The position numbers and the translations under genes were made by a program. The notes below the pieces were generated by a model. The model worked only from the letters and a program-made list of their open reading frames with translations, did no database searches and was not told the DNA's origin. This document shows, in pieces, positions 7,190 to 14,526 of a stretch of 50,243 nt of DNA. The stretch covers positions 1 to 50,243 of the forward strand of contig CAZOKH010000015.1 of assembly GCA_964580315.1 (NCBI GenBank), given 5' to 3'. The DNA is from CAZOKH01 sp964580315. Lineage in GTDB: Bacteria > Chloroflexota > Anaerolineae > Anaerolineales > Anaerolineaceae. How positions within the stretch are numbered: position 1 is the first letter of the stretch; every line of letters begins with the position of its first letter.

Positions 7190-8686
7190 TTAATCCTCCA
7201 CCTGTTTTGTCGGTCTTAGCAAGAAAGTGGACCCGTTTCCTTTTTTCGTAATTTCCAGAGGGGAAACACCCAGTTCATTTGCCAAAATCTGAACCACACG
7301 CGGCATATCAAAGCCTCCCTGGCAGCGACCCGTGCCCAACCATGTGCGCCGTTTAATGGCGTCGTAGGTTGTTGCCGGGATGGGGGCGTGAATTTCAGCC
7401 AGGACTTCGCCCTCGGTTACATTTTCGCAGCGGCAGATGATGCGGCCATAATGAGGATCCATGGCGATTAATACTTCACGATCTTCATGACTCATCTCGC
7501 GGAAACAAGGCCGCGCAGGTCGGATCGGCTCGTAATCTTTTTTCTCCTTCATTTTTTCTCCGGCGTCCTTCAGCAAGTCGATAACTTCTTCAGCAACTGC
7601 CGGTGATGACGCCAGACCTGGCGATTCGATTCCGCCCAGGTTCACAAACCCCTGCACTTCTTTCGGGATCTCGATAATATAATCGTGGTTATAACTCAAC
7701 CCCGGCGTGGGGGTGGGACCATTGCCGTATGCGCGCAGTCCGGCAAATACCGCAATTACATGCCGCTGGCTTAATGAAGGGATCAATTTTTGCGCCCCGT
7801 CCCAAATTTCTTTCAAGCCTTCTGCAGTGACGGAGGTGTCTTCCTTGTCCTCGATGACAACAGCATTTGGGCCCACAATGGTGTTGCCGTGCATGGTGGT
7901 TGTGACCAGGATACCTTTACCCACATCGCTGGGTACGGGGAACAACACGTTGTTAATCCGTTGATCGGAGCGGTCAAACACGAAATATTCGCCCTTGCGG
8001 GGTTTAATTTTAAATTCAGGGCGCAAACCGGCTTTGTGCATGACTTCATCTGCATACAAACCAGCGCAATTGATCGCCCAGCGGCAGCCAAATGTGCCCC
8101 GGTTGGTTTTGATGCCGACGATGCGTTTGCCTTCCATGACAAAATCTTCAAATTTGGTGTTGAGCATGACCTTCACGCCGTTCATGACCGCATTTTCAGC
8201 AGCGGCGATGGCCACACCAAATGGATCGCAAATACCGCCGGTTGAAGCCCATAGTGCGCCGCTCACGTCGGGGTTAATTTTGGGCTCGCGGGCGCGCACC
8301 TGTGCGCCATTGAGAATGGTCATTCCGGGCACGCCATTTTTCTTGCCCTGCACCATCAGGGTATCCAGTGCGGGAAGTTCTTCATCGCCAATGGCAACCA
8401 CGTAGTCTCCGCGGCGCTCAAACGGGAAATTTAATTCCCCGGCGAATTCGTCCCACATGGCGTTCCCCTTCACGTTCATGCGGGCTTTTACTGAACCCGG
8501 CACAGGATCATACCCGGCGTGAACGATCGCGGTATTCCCGGCTGTTGTCCCCATGCAGATATCTGCTTCTTTTTCAATCAGCAAAATACTGCCCTCATAG
8601 CGAGATAACCATCGTGCGACTACACTGCCCACCACGCCGCCGCCAATAATTATGTAGTCATATTTTTCTTGCACAGCATCCTCCAT
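7190..8686 (-). CDS. glpA: GlpA-like glycerol-3-phosphate dehydrogenase with C-terminal BFD-type domain
   Basis: 498 residues from ATG 8686, chosen over an upstream in-frame ATG (8824) because AGGAG lies 6 nt before it and MEDAVQEKYDYIIIGGGVVGS gives the expected FAD-binding N-terminus. The DAO-type domain spans about 10-370 and oxidises glycerol-3-phosphate to dihydroxyacetone phosphate. The C-terminal BFD-like [2Fe-2S] domain begins at ICRCENVTEGEV. In the usual pattern the motif ends CQGGFC, but here it reads RCQGGFDMPRV, so the fourth cysteine is aspartate. Either the cluster has an unusual ligand set or it is lost. This is the first gene of the glpA / FAD oxidoreductase / DUF1667 unit. 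Confidence 0.85.
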   Translation of the reverse strand: MEDAVQEKYDYIIIGGGVVGSVVARWLSRYEGSILLIEKEADICMGTTAGNTAIVHAGYDPVPGSVKARMNVKGNAMWDEFAGELNFPFERRGDYVVAIGDEELPALDTLMVQGKKNGVPGMTILNGAQVRAREPKINPDVSGALWASTGGICDPFGVAIAAAENAVMNGVKVMLNTKFEDFVMEGKRIVGIKTNRGTFGCRWAINCAGLYADEVMHKAGLRPEFKIKPRKGEYFVFDRSDQRINNVLFPVPSDVGKGILVTTTMHGNTIVGPNAVVIEDKEDTSVTAEGLKEIWDGAQKLIPSLSQRHVIAVFAGLRAYGNGPTPTPGLSYNHDYIIEIPKEVQGFVNLGGIESPGLASSPAVAEEVIDLLKDAGEKMKEKKDYEPIRPARPCFREMSHEDREVLIAMDPHYGRIICRCENVTEGEVLAEIHAPIPATTYDAIKRRTWLGTGRCQGGFDMPRVVQILANELGVSPLEITKKGNGSTFLLRPTKQVED

Positions 8687-8763
8687 TTTTTGCTCCTGTC
8701 GGTTTTTGTTCTCTTGATGCAGATTGTTCTTCCATGATCGCCTTAAATTAAAAAAAAGACGAT

Positions 8764-8790
8764 TTCTATTGTAGACGTGCGACAATAGAA
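8764..8790 (-). promoter_or_regulatory. 9 bp inverted repeat in the glpA leader, operator or attenuator
   Basis: TTCTATTGT (8764-8772) and ACAATAGAA (8782-8790) form a perfect dyad with a 9 nt spacer. On the minus strand the repeat is followed after 6 nt by a run of eight T (8751-8758 region), resembling a weak terminator, about 80 nt before the glpA start. A possible promoter (TTGAAT-17-TAACAT) lies further upstream near 8842-8871. Either repressor binding or transcription attenuation would fit. Confidence 0.4.
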
Positions 8791-8902
8791 CCCTTCGCCT
8801 TTTTTCGCTTACGAGTTGGAACAATCATTCCCAAAACAAGATTATGTTAGCATATTTTCGTCATATATTCAAGTGACGTATTTCCCGATGATTTTCAGTT
8901 TG

Positions 8903-9721
8903 TCAGGCGTTACCGAGGCGCATGTGAACCAGGTACTGAATTTTCAACAAATCTGAGATAAAACCGGCGAATTTCACACGCCCGTCCAATCCTTTGTGCT
9001 TGAAATAGAAACGGGTTTCGAGCAATTGAAAGCGGTGATCCCAGGATGTGAGAACGGCGGTGTTTTTCAATCCCCATTTCAAGTAAGACCGCTCATCCAG
9101 GCCGGCGCTTTCGATGACGCGCTTATTGGCCACTTTGACGCCGGTGGGCGAGCTGACGTCGAAAACAATCTCGCAGCCGGGAAAGCGGTTTGCCAGGCGG
9201 ATGAAAAAGGCTTTGATTTCGCTCTCTTCAAAATAGTAGAACACACCGGCGGCAACGAACAGCACGCCGTCGGTCACCTGAAGCTGGTCGAGCCAGGCGT
9301 CATCGAGAAAAGAGCCGGTCAGGAACTTTCTTCTTGCGTTTTCTTTCAAAAACTGCTGGCGCAGGGCAATCACATCGGGCAGATCCAGGTCGTACCAGGT
9401 GAGCAGGCCGTTATCAACCCGTTCAAAGTTGGTTTCGAGCCCGCAGCCAATGTTGACCACCGTGCCGCGGGGGTGACTGGCCAGAAAGTTCCTGAGGATG
9501 TCATCCACATACAGGCTGCGCATGATCCAGGCTGCCTGGCTGAGCGGGCTGATGTTGCTGGTGATGGTGGAAAAGTCGTAATCAATCTTTTCAACCATCT
9601 CGCGGGCGGTGTGGTCCACCAGCAGGGGGTGGTCTTTTTGGGTTTCAACGGCGCGCCCCCACAGGGGCAGCAGCATGGTTTTTTGCACGTTTCCCAGGTC
9701 AATGGCAATTTTTTCGCTCAT
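8903..9721 (-). CDS. Class I SAM-dependent O-methyltransferase, LCM/TcmP-like family
   Basis: 272 residues from ATG 9721, preferred over ATG 9745 because AGAAGG lies just before it. The SAM-binding segment TVVNIGCGLETNFERV near residue 88 and the following WYDLDLPDVIALRQQF are typical of the leucine carboxyl methyltransferase / polyketide O-methyltransferase family. LFVAAGVFYYFEESEI near 155 is a second family signature. Substrate is unknown; members methylate carboxylates or phenolic hydroxyls of small molecules. It stands alone on the minus strand, downstream of a hairpin-rich repeat and upstream of the glp leader, with no biosynthetic partner nearby. Confidence 0.75.
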   Translation of the reverse strand: MSEKIAIDLGNVQKTMLLPLWGRAVETQKDHPLLVDHTAREMVEKIDYDFSTITSNISPLSQAAWIMRSLYVDDILRNFLASHPRGTVVNIGCGLETNFERVDNGLLTWYDLDLPDVIALRQQFLKENARRKFLTGSFLDDAWLDQLQVTDGVLFVAAGVFYYFEESEIKAFFIRLANRFPGCEIVFDVSSPTGVKVANKRVIESAGLDERSYLKWGLKNTAVLTSWDHRFQLLETRFYFKHKGLDGRVKFAGFISDLLKIQYLVHMRLGNA

Positions 9722-9870
9722 ATAGCCTTCTTTTTGGTTGGTCATTCTTTGCGGGCGCTGCAGACGGGAAGAGGAATTGATCGCGTTCTTTTTGAGCCCC
9801 TGTTGGATATTTTGTTGATTTTAATTCAAAATCAGGGAAAAATGGATATCGTTTGCTGATTTTCCCGGGG

Positions 9871-10062
9871 GCTCGGGCAAGCCTTGCCCGTACAATTTTG
9901 TAGGGGCAGACCTTGCGTCTGCCCGGTGAAGCGCATGCTGGTGGGCGTCGCGTTTGCAAGGTAGGGGCGCATAGCATACCCTATGGGTACGGTGTGCGCC
10001 CATTGCCACAGAGTTGCCCGACGCATAGGGCCCTCACCCCAGCCCTCTCCCGGCGGAGAGGG
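9871..10062. repeat. Intergenic cluster of four hairpins (dispersed-repeat type)
   Basis: The 350 bp gap between the methyltransferase and a GNAT gene holds four consecutive inverted repeats. CGGGCAA/TTGCCCG is at 9874-9890 and GGGCAGAC/GTCTGCCC at 9904-9924. A nested GGGCGCA/TGCGCCC with TACCC/GGGTA inside is at 9965-10001, and CCCTCTCC/GGAGAGGG at 10043-10062. The wording of the last unit (caccccagccctctcc) resembles intergenic repeats found across many bacterial genomes. No gene is seen in this stretch. It could end transcription of the GNAT unit or be a mobile repeat of the MITE/REP kind. Confidence 0.6.
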
Positions 10063-10097
10063 AGAAACTCAATTTTGTGGGATTTGACGACGCCCCC

Positions 10098-10739
10098 CTA
10101 CAAATCTCCCAGGCCAGCCACCACGTATTTCACCAGCGGGTCGCGCTGGTCGAGGCCGAAATGCAGGCGGTAGGCTTCTTCAACGATGCGTTTCAGGGTT
10201 GCCCCTTCGGGGGCAGAACGGTTTCCGTCCAGTGCCATCCACATCAATTTACCCGGCTCGCTGACCGTGCTGGCGTAGTGCACAATGCGGTAGTCGCGAA
10301 TGGCATCAAGGGTTTGCGCGCCGAAGCGGCGGTAGAATCCAATGCGCCGGCGGTGTTCCTCGCGCTGTTCCGGCGTCAGGCCGGCTTCCACGGCTTCCAC
10401 ATCCCACAGCAAGCCGGTGATGCCTTCACTGCGCAGTGTGTCGATGATGAAGTGCAGCAGCCCGCTGCCCAGCCCTTTGCCGCGCTGTTGATTATCGACT
10501 GCCATATAAGACATGAAATAGGTGTGATCATCGAAAAATGGGTGCGCCAGGGTGAAGGCAGCGGCCAGATCATTGATGCGGGCGGTGAACAAGCGTGAAT
10601 TGCCAATGAGCAGCTCGCTGGTTAATTCGGAGAAAGGCACCAGTAAATGCTGTGGAAAACTGGTGATGTAAATTTCTTCCACCTGTTGCAGGGTTTGCGG
10701 GGTTACGTTTTTTTCTTCCTGGTAGGTAGGTTTGCTCAT
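10098..10739 (-). CDS. GNAT-family N-acetyltransferase
   Basis: 213 residues. The acetyl-CoA pyrophosphate loop is clear: MAVDNQQRGKGLGSGLLHFI near residue 80, matching Q/RxxGxG/A, preceded by the FFDDHTYFMSYM strand. The substrate is not recognisable. The gene starts 3 bp after the stop of the small L7/L12-like protein gene, so the two form an operon, probably with translational coupling since no clear ribosome site is visible. The N-terminal QVEEIYITSFP is common in GNAT proteins. The name is limited to family level. Confidence 0.8.
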   Translation of the reverse strand: MSKPTYQEEKNVTPQTLQQVEEIYITSFPQHLLVPFSELTSELLIGNSRLFTARINDLAAAFTLAHPFFDDHTYFMSYMAVDNQQRGKGLGSGLLHFIIDTLRSEGITGLLWDVEAVEAGLTPEQREEHRRRIGFYRRFGAQTLDAIRDYRIVHYASTVSEPGKLMWMALDGNRSAPEGATLKRIVEEAYRLHFGLDQRDPLVKYVVAGLGDL

Positions 10740-10742
10740 TGG

Positions 10743-11042
10743 TTAAGTCTCGCTTTTAAGATCCGCTGGGGAGAATGGGGTGGTTTCAGTTGCCGGCTGC
10801 CCGGTGATGAGCAGGCTTTCGATATATTCGCGCGCGGTGGTGATGGGGGCTCCGCTCAAGTCCACCACCTGCCGCAAGGCTGCCAGTTTGTAACCCTGGT
10901 CTGCCAGGGCGCGCAGGCGCAGTTCCACATCGGGGGGGAGTTGAATGCCTCCATGGGCGGCATCATACGGGTAGGGCGCTGAAGATGATTGGTCGGGCAA
11001 GGTTTTACGACTTCCTGTATGCTGGATAAATTGCCATTTCAA
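10743..11042 (-). CDS. Small protein with ribosomal L7/L12 C-terminal-like motif
   Basis: 99 residues if it starts at TTG 11042. No in-frame ATG is available, and the nearby ATG at 11037 is in another frame and opens only ten codons. A proline-rich N-terminal stretch of about 30 residues precedes LRALADQGYKLAALRQVVDL and ITTAREYIESLL. That pattern resembles the L7/L12 C-terminal helix-turn (KIxxIKxVRExTGLGLKEAKxxVE), a fold reused in small Chloroflexota and actinobacterial proteins. The relation is inferred by eye. A TATAAT (11052-11057) sits only 9 nt upstream of the TTG, so the mRNA leader would be very short. It precedes the GNAT gene in an operon. Confidence 0.6.
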   Translation of the reverse strand: MKWQFIQHTGSRKTLPDQSSSAPYPYDAAHGGIQLPPDVELRLRALADQGYKLAALRQVVDLSGAPITTAREYIESLLITGQPATETTPFSPADLKSET

Positions 11043-11068
11043 ACCAGTTTAATTATACCGAATCTCCG

Positions 11069-12058
11069 CTAATTTTCGGCTGGTTTATTGCGCAAAGTAA
11101 TCAGGTTGATTTCGGGTGTATTGAACAGGCGAAATTTTAAGAACGGGACCACATCGGAGCTTCCCAGTCCCCGGCTGACATATTGCTGGATGTGCGCGCC
11201 TGGATACAAACCGCTGACCATGCGCTGGTCGGGGAACAGGCCAAACCGTTTGGAGGAACTGTCGGGAATATACAGCGCGCCGATGAACGGCAGGCGAATT
11301 TGCCCGCCGTGATAATGACCGGCGATCACCAGGTCGAAGGGCAGTGTTTTTCCGCCGGCGCCGTCGAGGGCGGCCTGCGGCAGTGGATAATGTGTGATGC
11401 CGATGAGCGTATCGCGGGCTGTTATGCCGGAGAATGTTTGTTCCAGCTCTTCCTGGAATGCGATCTGACGGGTGTAGTAGCCTTGCATGAAGTCATCGGG
11501 TTCTGCCGCCGCCAGGCGCGCTTTGGCATGGGCCATCAGGCTGGCGGGTGTCCTTCCCAGGTAGGTCTCCGAGATCCACAGGCGGGCGTCGCCGCGTTGG
11601 ATGAAAAAGGGGCGCGCCAGCAGGACGCATCCTTCTGCTTGCAGCTTTTCTCCTTCCGGTGAAACGCTGCCGGTAAAAATATCCACATCATTCGGGCCGG
11701 CATTGCCGCCTATATACACGACTGGTGCGTCTGTTTGAACAGCGTGCAGGAGCTCGTATAGAGGTTGCGTATCGCGCTTGCGCGATTGAAAATCGCCGGT
11801 AAGGGCCAGCAAGTCATAGTCAAGTGAATTGACCAGGGAAGCCAGGCGTTCTTGCCTGGCGCCAAAGCGTGCGCCGTGCAGGTCGCTGATTTGTAAGATG
11901 GTGAAACCATCAAAAGCCGGGTCAAGACCCTCAATTTCAACCGTCTGGCGAATGGTCACAATGCGCTGGTTGTCGTAGATGGTGTAGGCTGCGAGCGCCA
12001 GGCACAACGCAGCAACGCCCAGCAGCAGGAAGGAACAGCATTGGATGAATTTTTTCAT
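11069..12058 (-). CDS. Membrane-anchored metallophosphoesterase (YkuE/YaeI-like) with an altered GNH motif
   Basis: 329 residues. An N-terminal hydrophobic segment (about 5-27) anchors it or serves as signal. The metallophosphoesterase motifs follow: ILQISDLHGARFG near residue 55, LLALTGDFQ near 85, GITHYPLP near 220 and VIAGHYHGGQIRLP near 245. The third motif, normally GNHD/E, reads GGNAGPND, so the asparagine is present but the catalytic histidine is replaced. Relatives hydrolyse phosphomonoesters, diesters or lipid headgroups; activity of this one is uncertain. No ribosome site precedes the ATG, and a promoter-like TATAAT ends 7 nt before it, suggesting a leaderless mRNA. Confidence 0.8.
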   Translation of the reverse strand: MKKFIQCCSFLLLGVAALCLALAAYTIYDNQRIVTIRQTVEIEGLDPAFDGFTILQISDLHGARFGARQERLASLVNSLDYDLLALTGDFQSRKRDTQPLYELLHAVQTDAPVVYIGGNAGPNDVDIFTGSVSPEGEKLQAEGCVLLARPFFIQRGDARLWISETYLGRTPASLMAHAKARLAAAEPDDFMQGYYTRQIAFQEELEQTFSGITARDTLIGITHYPLPQAALDGAGGKTLPFDLVIAGHYHGGQIRLPFIGALYIPDSSSKRFGLFPDQRMVSGLYPGAHIQQYVSRGLGSSDVVPFLKFRLFNTPEINLITLRNKPAEN

Positions 12059-12065
12059 GGCAAGA

Positions 12066-12095
12066 ATTATAGGCCAGGTCTAATTCTGTTGTGAA
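12066..12095 (-). promoter_or_regulatory. Promoter placing the transcription start at the metallophosphoesterase ATG
   Basis: Minus-strand TTCACA (12090-12095) and TATAAT (12066-12071) are 18 bp apart. Seven bases separate the -10 box from the A of the ATG at 12058, so RNA would begin at or next to the start codon. This is consistent with the missing Shine-Dalgarno sequence. Confidence 0.55.
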
Positions 12096-12201
12096 GGATT
12101 GTCCTGATTGTGTCACCCTTTGCATGCGCTGAAACATGCAGTAGGATTGAGACACCTGAATGTCTGAATGGAAAACAGGGTAATTTGGAAGGAAGGTAGA
12201 A

Positions 12202-12858
12202 ATGAAATCGACATCGCATATCTGGATAATCCCGGTTGTGTTAGCGGCTCTGCTGACCATCACAGCCTGTTACGGTCCTTTCTATTCCGCAGCCGCACAG
12301 CCCACTGCAGCGTCAACCGAGGCTGATGCACAACTGGTGCGGACCCAGATTTACCAGACGGTGGTTTTCGATATGACCCAGACGGCTGCGGTTTTGCCCA
12401 CCGGCACACCCACCGAACAGCCCACTGCCACTTTCACCCATACCACCACCTTTACACCAACCGTCACTGAAACCAGCACGCCCAAAGCCACGCTTCGCCC
12501 GGCAAACACAGCCACCCGGAAGCCCCAGGAATTTGAGTGCTACGTCAAGTCACAATCGCCCAAAGCGGGAGCGCGTTTGCATGTCAATGAAGAATTTGAT
12601 GGGAGTTGGACCTTTGTCAACAGCGGCACGGAAGACTGGGATAAGAATGAAATTGACTTTGTTCAGATTTCAGGAGTTGAAACCACCTCGAGGGATTCAA
12701 TTGACCTGCCCGAAAGCGTTGACACGGATGACAGCGTGAAAATTTTGATGGACATGAAAGCGCCATCTGATACCGGCACCCATAAAGCCACCTGGGCTTT
12801 AATGAAAGGCAAGGTCGTTTTATGCTATGCTTATCTCTCGATTGTTACTTATGACTGA
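12202..12858 (+). CDS. Lipoprotein with C-terminal NBR1-type FW (Ig-like) domain
   Basis: 218 residues. The signal peptide ends in a lipobox (LLTITACYG, cysteine near residue 24). A Thr/Pro-rich linker (about 65-110) resembles a surface spacer. The C-terminal 105 residues, starting around AGARLHVNEEFDGSWTFVNS and running to MKGKVVLCYAYLSIV, have the features of the FW domain (four-tryptophan domain of NBR1): a W in the first strand, GTEDWDKN, DMKAPSDTGTHKATWAL. FW domains are known in secreted Chloroflexota proteins and are thought to mediate binding. The ribosome site AAGGAAGG is strong. The last 39 bases overlap the end of the convergent GNAT gene. Confidence 0.75.
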   Translation: MKSTSHIWIIPVVLAALLTITACYGPFYSAAAQPTAASTEADAQLVRTQIYQTVVFDMTQTAAVLPTGTPTEQPTATFTHTTTFTPTVTETSTPKATLRPANTATRKPQEFECYVKSQSPKAGARLHVNEEFDGSWTFVNSGTEDWDKNEIDFVQISGVETTSRDSIDLPESVDTDDSVKILMDMKAPSDTGTHKATWALMKGKVVLCYAYLSIVTYD

Positions 12859-13359
12859 GAGTTCGGCAGCGCTGACCGGGTAACCCAGCCTTTTGACAAA
12901 AATCACCAGGCCGTCGCCCTGGCTGTAAAAATCGCGGATGCAGGCTTCTTCCACGTAACCGCAGGCGGCATAGAATTTTCGTGTGGGTTCGTACATTTCC
13001 TGAAACGAAGTCTCAATGGAAATCAGGTTGCCGCCGCGCTGCAGCACATCCTGTTCAACATATTCGAGCAGCCTCCTGCCGATGTGATGGTGGCGGGCTT
13101 CACGTTCGACTGCCAGCCAGTAAACGTCGTAGGGGCCAATGGTTCCGACATGCGGCCCGTAACAAATCATGCCTTGAATGTGGCTTTCTTCGCGGCAAAC
13201 TACAAATTGAAAACCGGCTGTTTCAGCACCCAGGGTTTGTGAGATTTTCCACAAACCCTTAACACATTCCACATCGGCTGAGTTGAAATTCTCGGTGTGA
13301 GCAATCAGGTTGATTATTTGGTCGCCATCTTCGGGGCGAGCGATTTCTATGGTTGACAT
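12820..13359 (-). CDS. GNAT-family N-acetyltransferase
   Basis: 179 residues. The acetyl-CoA signature is VYWLAVEREARHHHIGRRLLEYVE near residue 80 (RHHHIGRR in place of RxxGIG), followed by ISIETSFQEMYEPTRKFYAACGYVEEACIRDFY, the usual C-terminal GNAT strand-helix. This is the arrangement of small GNATs acting on free amines or amino acids; the substrate is unknown. The ribosome site AGGATAA precedes ATG 13359. The gene stands alone; its 3' end overlaps the lipoprotein gene by 39 bp tail to tail. Confidence 0.8.
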   Translation of the reverse strand: MSTIEIARPEDGDQIINLIAHTENFNSADVECVKGLWKISQTLGAETAGFQFVVCREESHIQGMICYGPHVGTIGPYDVYWLAVEREARHHHIGRRLLEYVEQDVLQRGGNLISIETSFQEMYEPTRKFYAACGYVEEACIRDFYSQGDGLVIFVKRLGYPVSAAELSVISNNREISIA

Positions 13360-13439
13360 GAGATTATCCTGTTATGGAACAGTAAATGAATTGATTAAAT
13401 GGAAAATGCCGCAAAAAGGAGCTGTCCTCTGCGAGAATC

Positions 13440-13470
13440 AAAAACCTGCCTTCCAACTTCATGAAGGCGG
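13440..13470 (-). terminator. Intrinsic terminator after the ATP-grasp gene
   Basis: GCCTTC (13448-13453) and GAAGGC (13463-13468) pair around a 9 nt loop. On the minus strand the hairpin is followed, after a short AGG, by five T (13440-13444). It ends the SpeD-like / ATP-grasp unit. Confidence 0.5.
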
Positions 13471-13508
13471 ATTCAGGAAAAATAAGGGTAAGGGGGGTAG
13501 ATTTGGCG

Positions 13509-14489
13509 TTAGTCCTGGTTAAGAATGGTGGTCAGCAGACGGCTGAAATCCCAGCCGGCATGCTGCGCTGCGTCCAGCAGGCCACCATGATGAAAAGGCA
13601 AATAGGGGTTCACGTTGACATCGATAATCCACGGTTTTCCCTGTGCATCCACTCGAAAATCAAGGCGCACGTATCCTTGCAGGTGCAGCGCTTCCCAGCA
13701 AGCCAGCGCCAGGTTTTTCATTTCTTCAATCAACGGCGCTTCTTGCGGAGTGAAATCGTAACGCGCACCCAGGTGATTGTATTCAAATGAATCGCGTTCC
13801 CATTTGGCGCGGTAGGTGATAAACCGCGGCGCTTCTCCTTCATTATAACCGTTGAATTTGATCTCGGCAGGTGGAAAAACTTCGACTTTGCTGCCGCAAT
13901 TGACCAAAGATACCCAGAATTCCCGTCCATCAATGAACGGTTCACCAAGATAATCCCATCCAGTTTGCTCGCGGCGGGCTTTCAGGTGGCTGCGAAAGGA
14001 AGAAAGGTCGTCCATGACGCATACCGATTCTTCACAGATGCCGATGGAAGCGTCGTGATTGACCGGCTTGATGATGTAGGCAGCACCAGGTGTGAAATCG
14101 ACCGCTTCGTTCATGCTCACCCAGCCCAGGATGGGTAAACCGCTCATACGCAGCAGTTTTTTGGTCAACAGCTTGTCGGAGGTTGTGGTGAGAATGCCGG
14201 CAGATGCGCCGGTGAAATGAAAGCCCATGCTCTCCAGAACGGCGGGGGCAATGGTGTGCAGGCTGTCATCGCCGGCAATGTCATCCACCACATTGAAGAT
14301 GTGCTGCGCATCGGCTTTGCGTATGGCTGCGATGGTTTCGGGAATGTTCAAAGAGAACGGAGTCATAACCACATCGTGCCCCAATAGCTTAAGCTCGCTG
14401 GCAACAATTAATGCACCTTCGAATGCTTCCAACTGGTCATAGGTGGGCTGCTCGGAAAGGTGGTTATGCAGCAAAACAATACGCGACAT
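13509..14489 (-). CDS. ATP-grasp ligase related to D-alanine--D-alanine ligase, substrate unknown
   Basis: 326 residues with the Ddl-type layout. The N-terminal domain carries IFNVVDDIAGDDSLHTIAPAVLE in place of the usual NxxxGxxGEDG. The ATP-grasp core follows with YIIKPVNHDASIGI near residue 150, GEPFIDGREFWVSLV near 190, and GYVRLDFRVDAQGKPWIIDVNVNP near 270, where metal ligands normally read ExNxxPG and here DVNVNP. These departures argue against plain cell-wall D-Ala-D-Ala synthesis and for ligation of another amine or amino acid. It lies 37 bp downstream of a SpeD-like decarboxylase gene in the same orientation, so a decarboxylate-then-ligate pathway is plausible but unproven. Confidence 0.7.
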   Translation of the reverse strand: MSRIVLLHNHLSEQPTYDQLEAFEGALIVASELKLLGHDVVMTPFSLNIPETIAAIRKADAQHIFNVVDDIAGDDSLHTIAPAVLESMGFHFTGASAGILTTTSDKLLTKKLLRMSGLPILGWVSMNEAVDFTPGAAYIIKPVNHDASIGICEESVCVMDDLSSFRSHLKARREQTGWDYLGEPFIDGREFWVSLVNCGSKVEVFPPAEIKFNGYNEGEAPRFITYRAKWERDSFEYNHLGARYDFTPQEAPLIEEMKNLALACWEALHLQGYVRLDFRVDAQGKPWIIDVNVNPYLPFHHGGLLDAAQHAGWDFSRLLTTILNQD

Positions 14490-14526
14490 TCTTAGAATAC
14501 CAATAATTTACAGGGTAACAGAATCA

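Noticed and set aside
9871..10062. Small ORFs in the hairpin-rich gap
   Set aside because: Short frames on both strands arise from GC-rich inverted repeats; none has a ribosome site or recognisable sequence.
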